From: Fibrobacter sp.
Lineage (GTDB): Bacteria > Fibrobacterota > Fibrobacteria > Fibrobacterales > Fibrobacteraceae
NCBI GenBank assembly: GCA_017642335.1
Contig: JAGCPF010000010.1
Span: 1 to 38,345, forward strand
Reading direction: 5' to 3'
DNA length: 38,345 bases
Shown here: positions 14,901-22,956 of the stretch, in pieces
Position numbering within the stretch: position 1 is the first letter of the stretch
Layout of the letters: each line of letters starts with the position of its first letter
The notes under the pieces: generated by a model
What the model was told of the DNA's origin: nothing
What the model saw: only the letters and a program-made list of their open reading frames with translations
The model's database searches: none
Made by a program: the position numbers and the translations under genes

Positions 14901-16817
14901 ATGAATCTTGAGCTCGTTTCGTATTTCAATGTTGCCTTGAGCAATACCGAGGGTAATGCGAAGGCTCTCACCTTCGAAGAAGTGAACGCCGAGGCTGCCC
15001 AGTACGGGTGGTTGGTGCATCCTGATTGCTGCAACTCCGATACCTTGCGGTGGGTTCGGGAAGTTGCCAAGACAAAGTACAACAAGACGTTCTACAAGGA
15101 ATGGGCGGATATCGTATCCAAGACGCGGTTTGAACTCCTGGTGGATCAGCTGTGCCATTACGCATCGACCTACGGAACGGGCTTTACGGAGGGCGAAGGC
15201 TATATGCCGAACCATGACGATGTCGTCATCCCCTTCAAAAAGTTCAAGGTCATTTTGCCGTGCACCAAGAGAGAGCTGTTCGACAAGTGCGCGGGGCTTA
15301 TCAAGTCGGGCATCGCCATGAACGAGCAGACTCAAAAGACTTGCTCGGAATATGTTGTAAACGCTCTTGATGATTGGGGCGAATTCGGTTTTTCGATTGA
15401 CGATGTAAAGAACAAGGAAGCTCAGGCGACGATAGCCTCTTTGACGTGCGTGTATCCGCAAGATGAATTCGCTTTGCTTCGTTGCCTGGTCTATCGTGCG
15501 ACCGGTTCTACCATGCTTATCAAGAGCAAGGACGCTATTGCCTGCGTAAAAAAGAATGCAAGCAAAATTCCCCTTGGCGCTTTGTCTGATGCCCAGCTTG
15601 TGAAACTCTCCAGGATTTTCCTTCGCTTCAAGCCGCTCTTTCTCGCCATGAAAGCGAGTGCAGAAAAATCTCCGATTCTGAATCCGGATTTTATTGCAGC
15701 TGCTCGAAAAATCGGCGTTGAAGTTCCAGCGGAAGCAGGGAAAAGAGTTTCAAATGCCTCCGTTGTAAATAAACTCCGTAAGCTTGCCGAAAAGAACCAT
15801 ACCCCTCTTGAAAAGGGCTTCTGGGAGACCGTTCTTGTCGAGAAGAAAAACCTTGAAGATGTCAGGAAAAACGTCGGCGGTATTTCGAATTTCAAAAAGG
15901 CGACGCTCATGCAGGGCGTCAAGATGCGGCTTTCGGGGCAGTCGGGGCAGTGTTATGTCATCCGCAACGGTAAATTGTTCGTGCGCGAAGGCTATGCCCC
16001 CAAAAATAACGACGCGTACTTGATGCAGGTCTATACGATTCTCCATGATTCTTTGGTTGAGAACCTCAAGCCGAAGGCCTGCACGGTTCGCTATCCGAAG
16101 GGATTGAACATTGCAGTCCCCTCCAGCGAAAAGAATTTCATAGGCAATTACCCCATGGGAACTAGTGTGGATATGGGCGACGACCATAACGTTGTTGGAA
16201 TCTACTGGCATAATGATTGGGGCACGAACGATTTTGACCTCCATTACATGTCGCTTGACGGAGCGTCCTATGGTTGGAATGCACGTTATAGCTCCCAAAA
16301 CGGCAACAAAGAAACTGTCATTTACTCTGGCGATGTAACCAATGCGCCCAATGGGGCAACGGAATTGATGTATATCGGCGGGAAGGCACCCGAAGGAAAG
16401 TTCGAGGTTTGCAGATTTAGCGGAACAACGAATGATTCTCAGTTTAAGTTCTTTGTCGCTCGATGCGACCGTGCTTCGTTGAACTTGGACAAGAGCGAAT
16501 GCGGCCCGATGGTAGATTCTAATGATGTCGTGGCGGAATTCATGATTCCTGTAGAAGGGTACGAAAGGAAGAATGTTGCGATGACAATCGATAATCGCTT
16601 TGTGCTGATGGACTTGAATATCGGCAGCGGAAGTGTTCCCTCGCGTAAATTGGAGAAAATCGTAATAGATAAGTTCCGTGTAAAAGTAAGATCTTTTCTA
16701 AATTTGAAGGAGGTTCTGGAAACTGCTGGCTTTACAGAAGCCAAAAGCGACGATGACGAAGTCGGGCTGGACTTGACGCAACCGAGCAAGGACTCCCTCA
16801 TCGAGTTGTTTGCGTAA
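14901..16817 (+). CDS. 638-residue protein of unknown family with TerD-like C-terminal domain, flanked by two Y-RNA-like RNAs
   Basis: No signal peptide; cytoplasmic. ATG at 14901 follows TGAGGA. The N-terminal half (about 60-330) is helical, with blocks such as YRATGSTMLIKSKDAI, LSRIFLRFKPLFLAMKA and NKLRKLAEKNHTPLEKGFW that look like HEAT-type helices. The C-terminal part (about 400-600) resembles TerD-type and SCO0854-type beta domains: NDFDLHYMSLDG, then SGDVTNAPNGATELMYIGG. I see no TROVE signature, no vWA MIDAS (DxSxS) and no RING cysteines. Both flanks carry related structured RNAs, so an RNA-binding partner role, like that of Ro60/Rsr with Y RNAs, is my inference. The 3' end abuts RNA A, whose outer helix starts 7 bp after the stop. 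Confidence 0.6.
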   Translation: MNLELVSYFNVALSNTEGNAKALTFEEVNAEAAQYGWLVHPDCCNSDTLRWVREVAKTKYNKTFYKEWADIVSKTRFELLVDQLCHYASTYGTGFTEGEGYMPNHDDVVIPFKKFKVILPCTKRELFDKCAGLIKSGIAMNEQTQKTCSEYVVNALDDWGEFGFSIDDVKNKEAQATIASLTCVYPQDEFALLRCLVYRATGSTMLIKSKDAIACVKKNASKIPLGALSDAQLVKLSRIFLRFKPLFLAMKASAEKSPILNPDFIAAARKIGVEVPAEAGKRVSNASVVNKLRKLAEKNHTPLEKGFWETVLVEKKNLEDVRKNVGGISNFKKATLMQGVKMRLSGQSGQCYVIRNGKLFVREGYAPKNNDAYLMQVYTILHDSLVENLKPKACTVRYPKGLNIAVPSSEKNFIGNYPMGTSVDMGDDHNVVGIYWHNDWGTNDFDLHYMSLDGASYGWNARYSSQNGNKETVIYSGDVTNAPNGATELMYIGGKAPEGKFEVCRFSGTTNDSQFKFFVARCDRASLNLDKSECGPMVDSNDVVAEFMIPVEGYERKNVAMTIDNRFVLMDLNIGSGSVPSRKLEKIVIDKFRVKVRSFLNLKEVLETAGFTEAKSDDDEVGLDLTQPSKDSLIELFA

Positions 16818-16824
16818 GATTTTT

Positions 16825-16941
16825 AAGACAGGCATAGAATGTTCCTATTTGATGCCGTGGGTTGCCGGTTCGAGTCCGGCCAGGGGTACGTGCCCCTGTA
16901 GCTCAAGTGGTAGAGCGATGGTTTTACATTCCGCCTGTTTT
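16825..16941 (+). ncRNA. Y-RNA-like RNA A with circularly permuted tRNA-like module
   Basis: Outer helix AAGACAGGC (16825-16833) with GCCTGTTTT (16933-16941); internal loop ATA/C; second helix GAATGT/ACATTC (16837-16842 with 16926-16931); unpaired TCCTATTTGAT. Inside lies a full tRNA-like fold in permuted order: GCCGT (16854-16858), GGGTT variable loop, T arm GCCGG-TTCGAGT-CCGGC (16864-16880), acceptor CAGGGGT/GCCCCTG closed by ACGT (16881-16898), TA, D arm GCTC-AAGTGGTA-GAGC (16901-16916), G, ATGGT (16918-16922). The T run after the outer helix (TTTTTTGTTTT) makes it double as a terminator. This is the arrangement of YrlA-type bacterial Y RNAs, which mimic tRNA. It is not a usable tRNA: there are no free 5' and 3' ends at the acceptor. 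Confidence 0.75.
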
Positions 16942-17061
16942 TTGTTTTGCAAAATTGAGTTACGAAAACGACTTGGCCAGTGCGATAGTGCGCGGCATAC
17001 AACCTCCGCAGGGTTGTCTTTCATTTTGCATTTGTGTATATTTAAGAGTGGAGGTCATGTG

Positions 17062-17298
17062 ATGTCCTATGAAACCGTTATTGATCAGGTAAAATCTCTG
17101 CCGGAAAACTATTTGGAAGATGTATCGAAATACATTGAGTTTTTGTTGTACCAGCAGGAGAAAGATTCCATGGCCCCACTGATTGAGACTGATGATGTTT
17201 TTAATCAGAAAATGGAACAAGGTTATGCCGATGCTATCGAAGGTCGGGGAAGACCTTTGGACGAAGTGTTTTCTGATTTGAAAAAGCAGTTGGCCTAA
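17062..17298 (+). CDS. Type II antitoxin, DUF2281-like N terminus
   Basis: 78 residues from the ATG at 17062, with GGAGG upstream; longer in-frame starts run back through RNA A and are rejected. The N-terminal helix LPENYLEDVSKYIEFLLYQQEK is like DUF2281 antitoxins, and the C-terminal GYADAIEGRGRPLDEVFSDL is the segment that wraps the toxin in RelB/Phd-like antitoxins. The stop overlaps the toxin start by one base (TAATG), the usual coupling of such pairs. Together they would neutralise and autorepress in the normal way for type II modules. Confidence 0.8.
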   Translation: MSYETVIDQVKSLPENYLEDVSKYIEFLLYQQEKDSMAPLIETDDVFNQKMEQGYADAIEGRGRPLDEVFSDLKKQLA

Positions 17299-17609
17299 TG
17301 AATTATAGGGTAATTGTCTCTGAACAGGCTGAATCGGACTTGAAGGATATTTATTCGTATATTTGCAATGACTTGAAATCAGAAAAAAGTGCTGATAAAG
17401 TTGTCCTTCGGTTGCAAAATATAATGACGAGTCTTTCTGCGACGCCCGAATGTTTTCGGGTGTATCCTGTGGAGCCTTGGATGTCAAGAAAAATTCGTTT
17501 TGTACCCGTTGACAACTACATTGTATTTTATTTAGTGAAAGATGCTGATGGCGAAGTTTGGATAACCCGTATTGTTTACGGAAAACGTGACATAAAAAAT
17601 ATCTTGTAG
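17298..17609 (+). CDS. RelE/ParE family toxin
   Basis: 103 residues. The fold signature is clear: MNYRVIVSEQAESDLKDIYSYI at the N terminus, IRFVPVDNYIVFYLVKDADG in the central strands and ITRIVYGKRDIKNIL at the end. The VYGKRD close fits ParE/RelE-type toxins; ParE members poison gyrase while RelE members cut mRNA on the ribosome, and sequence alone does not settle which. It overlaps the antitoxin by one base. It lies 14 bp before the regulator gene at 17624, so read-through is possible. Confidence 0.85.
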   Translation: MNYRVIVSEQAESDLKDIYSYICNDLKSEKSADKVVLRLQNIMTSLSATPECFRVYPVEPWMSRKIRFVPVDNYIVFYLVKDADGEVWITRIVYGKRDIKNIL

Positions 17610-17623
17610 TAAAACTATTCCCT

Positions 17624-19153
17624 ATGTCCACGACGCAATCCAAAATCCAGGAACTGGAACTGCTCTACAAGATTAGCTCCATCCTGAACCAGACGCTCGA
17701 TTTCGAGAGCGTCGCGCACCCGATTCTGGAAGTGATGGAATCCACGATGGGCGTGGAGCATGCGACACTTACTCTTTACAACCGCCATACGGGCGAAATC
17801 TCGATTGAAATTGCGGAAGGCCTTTCGAGCCGCCAGGCGCGCAAGGGCCGCTACAAGGTGGGCGAGGGTATCACTGGGCGCGTCGTCGAGACCGGTAAGC
17901 CGATTATCATTCCTTCCGTCGCGAAAGATCCGGACTTCCTCGACCGTACGGGCCGCGGCAAGACGGAAGACAAGGCGTTCCTCTGTGTGCCCGTGATTAT
18001 GGAGCATCAGGTGATTGGCGCCTTCAGTGCCGATGTGCAGAACCCCGTCGAAGAGGAACTTCCCGAAAAACTTCGCCTGTTGGAAATTATCGCGCAGATG
18101 CTTGCGGCGGCCGTAAAACTCCGTCGCGAGGCCCGTGAAGAAAACGAAATCCTCAAGGCCGAAAACGAGCGCCTTACGCTCGAACTCAAGGACCGGTTCC
18201 AGCCGGACAATATCATCGGCCGTTCCAGCGAGATGCAACGCGTGTATGCGCAGATTGACCAGGTTTCCCGCAGCCCCCTGCCCGCGCTCATCGTGGGCGA
18301 GGTCGGCACGGGCAAGGGGCTTGTGGCCGAGGCAATCCACTACCGCTCCGACCGCAACATGAGCCCGTTCGTCCGCGTCCACTGCGCCTCGATGCCCGAG
18401 TCCGTGCTGGACCGGGAACTCTTCGGTAGCGAGCGCGGTGCCCTGGTGGGTGTCCTCGCCGAGACGCCGGGCCGCGTCGAACAGGCCGAAGGCGGCACGC
18501 TGTTTCTGGACGAAGTGGGCGAGCTCTCGCCGAACCTGCAGGTGAAACTTCTGCGCCTGTTGCAGCACGGCGAAGTGGAACGCATCGGCGCACGCATCGC
18601 GAAAAAGGTGAACGTCCGCGTGATTGCAGCCACCACCAAGAACCTGCAGCAGATGGTGGAAGAAGGAACATTCCGTGAAGACCTCTATTACCAGCTGCAC
18701 ATCTTCCCGATTTACGTGCCGCCGCTCAGGAACCGCAAGACAGATATCGTGCTGTTGGCCGACCATTTTGTGGAACACTACTGCCGCATCGTGGGCAAGA
18801 ACGTGCGCCGCCTTGCGCGTACCACCATCAACATGCTCATGAGCTATCCGTGGCCCGGAAATGTCCGCGAACTCGAAAACGGTATTGAACGCGCCGTGCT
18901 CGTGACCGACGAGGACGTTATCTACCCGCACCATTTCCCGACCACGCTCCAGACCGCAGAAACAAGCGGTACTCCCGTCTCCGGAAATTTAAAGCGCATG
19001 GTGGAGGCCTACGAAAAGGACATCATTTGCGATGCCCTCAAGAGCAGCAAGGGAAAGATTGCCGCCGCCGCCCGCAGCCTCTCTACGACTCCGCGTATCC
19101 TTACGTATAAAATAAACCAGCTTGGAATAGACCTCGCTGGTTTCGGGAAGTGA
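17624..19153 (+). CDS. GAF / AAA+ / Fis-type HTH regulator with non-canonical GAFTGA loop
   Basis: 509 residues with NifA-like order: GAF sensor domain (about 15-160), a helical linker (about 165-190), AAA+ domain (about 195-430), HTH_8 (about 460-505; AAAARSLSTTPRILTYKINQ). Walker A is GEVGTGKG (about 226), Walker B GTLFLDE (about 290-296), and RNRKTDIVLLADHF lies in the usual place. The L1 loop that contacts sigma54 should read GAFTGA but reads GALVGV (272-277): the key Phe and Thr are replaced. The family ATPase normally remodels sigma54 holoenzyme; with this loop it may regulate another way or be defective. The usual REDLYYRL reads REDLYYQL. No membrane segment is seen. Confidence 0.88.
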   Translation: MSTTQSKIQELELLYKISSILNQTLDFESVAHPILEVMESTMGVEHATLTLYNRHTGEISIEIAEGLSSRQARKGRYKVGEGITGRVVETGKPIIIPSVAKDPDFLDRTGRGKTEDKAFLCVPVIMEHQVIGAFSADVQNPVEEELPEKLRLLEIIAQMLAAAVKLRREAREENEILKAENERLTLELKDRFQPDNIIGRSSEMQRVYAQIDQVSRSPLPALIVGEVGTGKGLVAEAIHYRSDRNMSPFVRVHCASMPESVLDRELFGSERGALVGVLAETPGRVEQAEGGTLFLDEVGELSPNLQVKLLRLLQHGEVERIGARIAKKVNVRVIAATTKNLQQMVEEGTFREDLYYQLHIFPIYVPPLRNRKTDIVLLADHFVEHYCRIVGKNVRRLARTTINMLMSYPWPGNVRELENGIERAVLVTDEDVIYPHHFPTTLQTAETSGTPVSGNLKRMVEAYEKDIICDALKSSKGKIAAAARSLSTTPRILTYKINQLGIDLAGFGK

Positions 19154-19160
19154 GCGCTTC

Positions 19161-20453
19161 TTATTTCTTTAAGCACTCCTCGATTTGCTTGTTGATGTAC
19201 GCTTCGTTTGAATCAAGTTTTGCTTGGTAGCGTGGGTTTACAATCGTGTCCCCGTCGCAGATTTGCTTTCTTGCGATTAAAAACCCATCGTTGCAGGATT
19301 CGAAGTTAATTTCATCGCATGACCAGAATTTGACGGGTTGTATGGAGCTTAGGCATTCGTTATCCTCTGAAAGGGTTTTACTGATACTGTCAATCTTGTT
19401 GAATGCCACTTCGGAAAAAAGGTTTTGTATTTCAAAGCCTGTCGTAAAATCTGTCTTTTGGCAAAGAGGGGATGGTGTAACAGAGGTGGTGCTAGAATCG
19501 TTGATTGTCTCTGGAGTAGAATCCTGGCTTTCCGCAGGAAACTTTTGGGAGAATTCTTCATTGGAGTAAATTAAAAAGTCTTTCTCTCTATATTCGTCTT
19601 CGCTATAGGTTTCGTTGTTGTTGCATCTATATTGATATTGGAGAGTTGTTGTTAAGGAATCGCACTTCATACTTCCTAGACGATAATCGATGTATGTACT
19701 TATGTCTTCAAGTTTGTCTTCTAATTGAGAGAGTTCCTCAATTGAAAGCGTCTGGTTGTTTTCGAGTTGGTTTCTCAATTCATCAGGAGTATTTTTTTTT
19801 AGGCTTTTCCAAATAGAGTCCATTATAACAGTATCTTTAAAACAAAATATTTCAGGTTTTATGTCTATATAATGATTGTTGGTTCTGCATATGCTCACGC
19901 CAACTTTTTTGGTGATACATTTGTCGACTTCTATGGATTTCCGCTCGCAGGAGACGCTTGTGTCCGCAGCGAGTCGGTAAAGGGCTTGAGGCTTTAGACA
20001 GTTCTCGATTTGCTTGTCGAACACTTCGATTTGCACACTGTAAATGCTGTCTAGCTTTTCGTAGTAGCGTGCTCTTTTCTTTTCCATCTGGAGGTATTCG
20101 TCAGACAGACGTGTTTCGCCATCGCTGCAAACGACGTCCTTGGGAATGGAGATTTCCTGTGTCGTGTCTTGCTGCTGGACTAATGCGGGGATGGTGTCGA
20201 GCATCTCCTTGAAACATTCTGATTTGCCGGAGCTCTTCATGATGCTGTCAATTTTGTCGTGGGTCGCGTTCCGTGCTTTCTGGAATGCAACTTCTTCGAC
20301 ATTTTCCGTTGAATAGTCACTTGTGTAGGTCGCAAGGGAGGTCCCGTATTGGCATACGGAGCCTGTGGGCTGACTGCTTCCGTTGTCCCCGCATCCGACC
20401 CAGAATGTCCCGACAAGTGCTAAAGCGATGTATTTCCAAACGCGATTAGACAT
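19161..20453 (-). CDS. Cys-rich lipoprotein with an internal duplication
   Basis: 430 residues from the ATG at 20453, chosen for the strong GAGGAGGG ribosome-binding site; an upstream in-frame start is rejected. Lipobox TFWVGC. The N-terminal and C-terminal parts look like diverged copies of one unit: VCQYG...EVAFQKARNATHDKIDSI...YYEKLDSI...DKQIENCLK against LCQKT...EVAFNKIDSI...YQAKLDSN...NKQIEECLK. The middle is helical and charged with paired Cys. No known family. It converges on the regulator gene with only 7 bp between stops and no terminator visible there. Confidence 0.78.
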   Translation of the reverse strand: MSNRVWKYIALALVGTFWVGCGDNGSSQPTGSVCQYGTSLATYTSDYSTENVEEVAFQKARNATHDKIDSIMKSSGKSECFKEMLDTIPALVQQQDTTQEISIPKDVVCSDGETRLSDEYLQMEKKRARYYEKLDSIYSVQIEVFDKQIENCLKPQALYRLAADTSVSCERKSIEVDKCITKKVGVSICRTNNHYIDIKPEIFCFKDTVIMDSIWKSLKKNTPDELRNQLENNQTLSIEELSQLEDKLEDISTYIDYRLGSMKCDSLTTTLQYQYRCNNNETYSEDEYREKDFLIYSNEEFSQKFPAESQDSTPETINDSSTTSVTPSPLCQKTDFTTGFEIQNLFSEVAFNKIDSISKTLSEDNECLSSIQPVKFWSCDEINFESCNDGFLIARKQICDGDTIVNPRYQAKLDSNEAYINKQIEECLKK

Positions 20454-20482
20454 GGAATCCCTCCTCAAAAACGTTCCTCTTG

Positions 20483-20511
20483 AATATATATAAGGGAATT
20501 TGGGGGCGCAA
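20483..20511 (-). promoter_or_regulatory. Predicted promoter of the duplicated lipoprotein gene
   Basis: Minus strand: TTGCGC (20506-20511), 17 bp, TATATT (20483-20488), 29 bp before the start codon. Confidence 0.6.
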
Positions 20512-20554
20512 CCAGGTGCTAATTTCGCGTGACAGAGTGTACGAAAAAATGTTA

Positions 20555-22780
20555 TTACGAACCGACCGGATAGCCTTTAACGTATTTCTTTGTACTTGTT
20601 TGGTTCCCGTTCTCGTCAAACGATTGCAATATGCCGTCTGTTACGATGTACTTTTTGCTGTGGTCATTGAAATAGACGGTTCCTTCGTAACGCATCCTGA
20701 TTGCTTTGGTATTGGGATGATAGGTGGTAAAGGTTTTGTTGAATTCGAATTCTGTGGTGAGTGTCCCGTTTTCGTTCCATTCTTTCCGGCTTGTGGCGGT
20801 TTTGTCTTTCCAGACCGTTTCGGATGCTTTCTTGCCGTTCTTGTGGTAGGTGGTCTCTGTGCCGTTGATGTAGGTCAAGGAATCGCTTGACTCGCTTTTT
20901 CCGTTGAATTGCAACGATAATTTCTTTTGTTCGTAATAGGTTTTAAGGTGAGAGTCTCTGTTATAGTCCGTTTTCAGGAATCCCTTTTCGCTATCCCATA
21001 TTTTCTGCGAAACCAATTCATTGAGCTCGTATACTTTTTCCGAAATTTTTTTGCCGGATGAATCATATTGGGTTAACGTCGTTTTTTTGAATGTGCCGTG
21101 CTCGGGAACATAGTTCTCGTCGAGGGCCTGGTATACCATGGTTTTGTCGAGATATTCTTTTCTTAAACAATTTCCTTCGCAGAGGTAATCGTTGTTTTTA
21201 TAGACGATGTTCCCGCTCCAGTCTAGATGTTTGTAGGGCTTTGTGTTTGTATACGTTTTTAGATATTTGTCTTTTTCAAAATCGACTTCGAGAAAGCCTG
21301 TAGAATCCCATGCTTTTAGGGAATGGACATTTTTGTTTTTGAATATGCTTTCAATGTTTGGCTTTCCATTTGAAAACCATGATTTTGAGGTCCCGTTGAC
21401 CAATACGAGTTCGTCGTTTTCTTGCGCTATTTCGCCTTCGTCCGATTTTTCGAGTTGCCCGTTCTCGTAGTATTGTTTCAGGTATTTTGGAATTTCGGCT
21501 TCGGTGTCGATATTTCCGTTAGGAAACCATGTTTTATGTTTTACATATTTCCCGTTTTCGTAGGTGTCATCCCTTTTGGGCTTTCCGTTAGGGTAGAATT
21601 CTTTCACGGATCCGTTTTTTATAGTAACGATGTCGAGGGTGTCGAACATCAGTTCGCCTTGCATTTCCTGTTCCAGCGTTCCATTGTCGTAGAATGATTT
21701 GCGATAGCGGGGATACCTATAGTCGCACACGACGACGTTTTTCTTGTTCCATATCATCTCTTGCTTGAGCTTGCCGTCCGTATAATAGGACTCGCTCCAT
21801 CTGGCTCCGTTTTCGTAGAATGCTTTTGAAATGCACTCCCCAAGACATTGCCAGGTGCCATTTACATTTGAAGCGATTGCGCCTTTAATGATATACTTGT
21901 CTTTCCCGTTAGTGTACAATTCCTTCAGATACTCGCCTTTCTTGAAATCGTTGATGGTTTTGTTGCCGCTGATTCGTTGCCTTTGGATAAGTTCGTTGTT
22001 CTCGTAGGTCAGCGTCTCGAACGTGGGCTTTGTGATATGCACCTTGAAATTGGAAAGATCCCTGCGGTTCTTGTATTCGATTGTCGCGACAAGGGGAAAT
22101 CCGCTTCCGGTGTCGCTCAAGGCTTTGTAGTAGATGTGCGTCGCCATGCTGTCGTAGGTGGTAATGGCGAAACCATAATAGTTTTCTTTAAAGTACAAGC
22201 CGTATAAATAGTCGGATGCCGGAGCCGGGAGTGCTTTGCGCAGACGTTCTTCGCTCCATCGGTTGTTGTAGATAGTCTCGATATAGACGGAATCAACGAT
22301 TTTTTCGTTGACGTATGCATATTCCATACCTGATTTCGCACCGTCTACATAATAGGACGATCTGATGATCTTGCCGTTGTGGTATTCGCGTTCTTCGCCA
22401 TTTTTATATTTGGAGGAGACGGCGGATTCCACGAGGTTTCCTTGGCGGTTCACGGTTTGCGCGATGTAATCGCAACGGTTGCATTCGTCTCCGTTTTGGA
22501 AGTGCTTGTCGTCTATGATTTCGGGCTCGGCCTCTGCGAAGAGATATGTCGTATGGGAGCTTTTTTCCGTCTTTGACCCAAGCGTCAGTGTGGCGTCTTC
22601 ATCATCTGCCGTGAGAGAGAAATGGCGCCCCTTTATATTCACGTTCACATTCTTGGTCTTGGAAGAGCTTGTTGAGGAGAATGTAGTTGTTCTTTGGTGG
22701 GTAGTTGTTTGTGTCCATCCAGAACAGGATGTGAGTATGGCGGTACCTAGTATACAGGGTAAAATGACGCGAAAAAACAT
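20555..22780 (-). CDS. MORN-variant repeat lipoprotein
   Basis: 741 residues with lipobox ILTSC near residue 19 and a Thr/Ser-rich segment after it. Most of the protein is a string of MORN_2-like repeats with the pattern (Y/F)xNGxxxxxxxxxxG, for example EFYPNGKPKRDDTYENGKY, TWFPNGNID, QYYENGQLEKSDEG and SWFSNGKPN, the repeat class seen in YwqK-family proteins. These repeats form elongated beta sheets used as binding surfaces; no enzyme activity is implied. Start ATG follows AGGAGGG. A predicted promoter lies at 22814-22842. Unknown binding partner; envelope location is expected. Confidence 0.82.
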   Translation of the reverse strand: MFFRVILPCILGTAILTSCSGWTQTTTHQRTTTFSSTSSSKTKNVNVNIKGRHFSLTADDEDATLTLGSKTEKSSHTTYLFAEAEPEIIDDKHFQNGDECNRCDYIAQTVNRQGNLVESAVSSKYKNGEEREYHNGKIIRSSYYVDGAKSGMEYAYVNEKIVDSVYIETIYNNRWSEERLRKALPAPASDYLYGLYFKENYYGFAITTYDSMATHIYYKALSDTGSGFPLVATIEYKNRRDLSNFKVHITKPTFETLTYENNELIQRQRISGNKTINDFKKGEYLKELYTNGKDKYIIKGAIASNVNGTWQCLGECISKAFYENGARWSESYYTDGKLKQEMIWNKKNVVVCDYRYPRYRKSFYDNGTLEQEMQGELMFDTLDIVTIKNGSVKEFYPNGKPKRDDTYENGKYVKHKTWFPNGNIDTEAEIPKYLKQYYENGQLEKSDEGEIAQENDELVLVNGTSKSWFSNGKPNIESIFKNKNVHSLKAWDSTGFLEVDFEKDKYLKTYTNTKPYKHLDWSGNIVYKNNDYLCEGNCLRKEYLDKTMVYQALDENYVPEHGTFKKTTLTQYDSSGKKISEKVYELNELVSQKIWDSEKGFLKTDYNRDSHLKTYYEQKKLSLQFNGKSESSDSLTYINGTETTYHKNGKKASETVWKDKTATSRKEWNENGTLTTEFEFNKTFTTYHPNTKAIRMRYEGTVYFNDHSKKYIVTDGILQSFDENGNQTSTKKYVKGYPVGS

Positions 22781-22813
22781 GGATACTCCCTCCTGAATGA
22801 ATGTAAAGAAAAA

Positions 22814-22842
22814 TATATAATAAAAGTTGACGTTGTGCGTAA
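22814..22842 (-). promoter_or_regulatory. Predicted promoter of the MORN-repeat lipoprotein gene
   Basis: Minus strand: TTACGC (22837-22842), 17 bp, TATATA (22814-22819), 33 bp before the start codon. Confidence 0.5.
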
Positions 22843-22956
22843 GTACGCTTTTTCAATTTGTTTTAGGTCACGCCAGATGCTGATCTTTCGTCTAATTCTA
22901 TATTTACCTCGAAAAACCAACCTATAGATTGTAGTCTCTAACCCCTAGACCCTAAA

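Noticed and set aside
14822..16851. Direct repeats (CATAG..TGTTCCTATTTG) as attachment sites of an integrated element
   Set aside because: The differences between the two copies are compensated on the opposite strand of each hairpin, which attachment sites would not show. No integrase is present.
16856..16930. A tRNA-Val(TAC) gene in two pieces, or a functional permuted tRNA
   Set aside because: TTTAC could be read as a Val anticodon context, but those bases are taken by the covarying helix and the acceptor ends are joined by a four-base loop. A Y-RNA-like mimic explains more of the sequence.
16810..17298. 162-codon frame joining RNA A to the antitoxin
   Set aside because: It would start inside the 638-residue gene and translate through the structured RNA; the antitoxin ATG at 17062 has GGAGG.
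17615..18934. 439-codon minus-strand frame opposite the NifA-like regulator
   Set aside because: No domains; the regulator's GAF, AAA+ and HTH motifs are on the plus strand.
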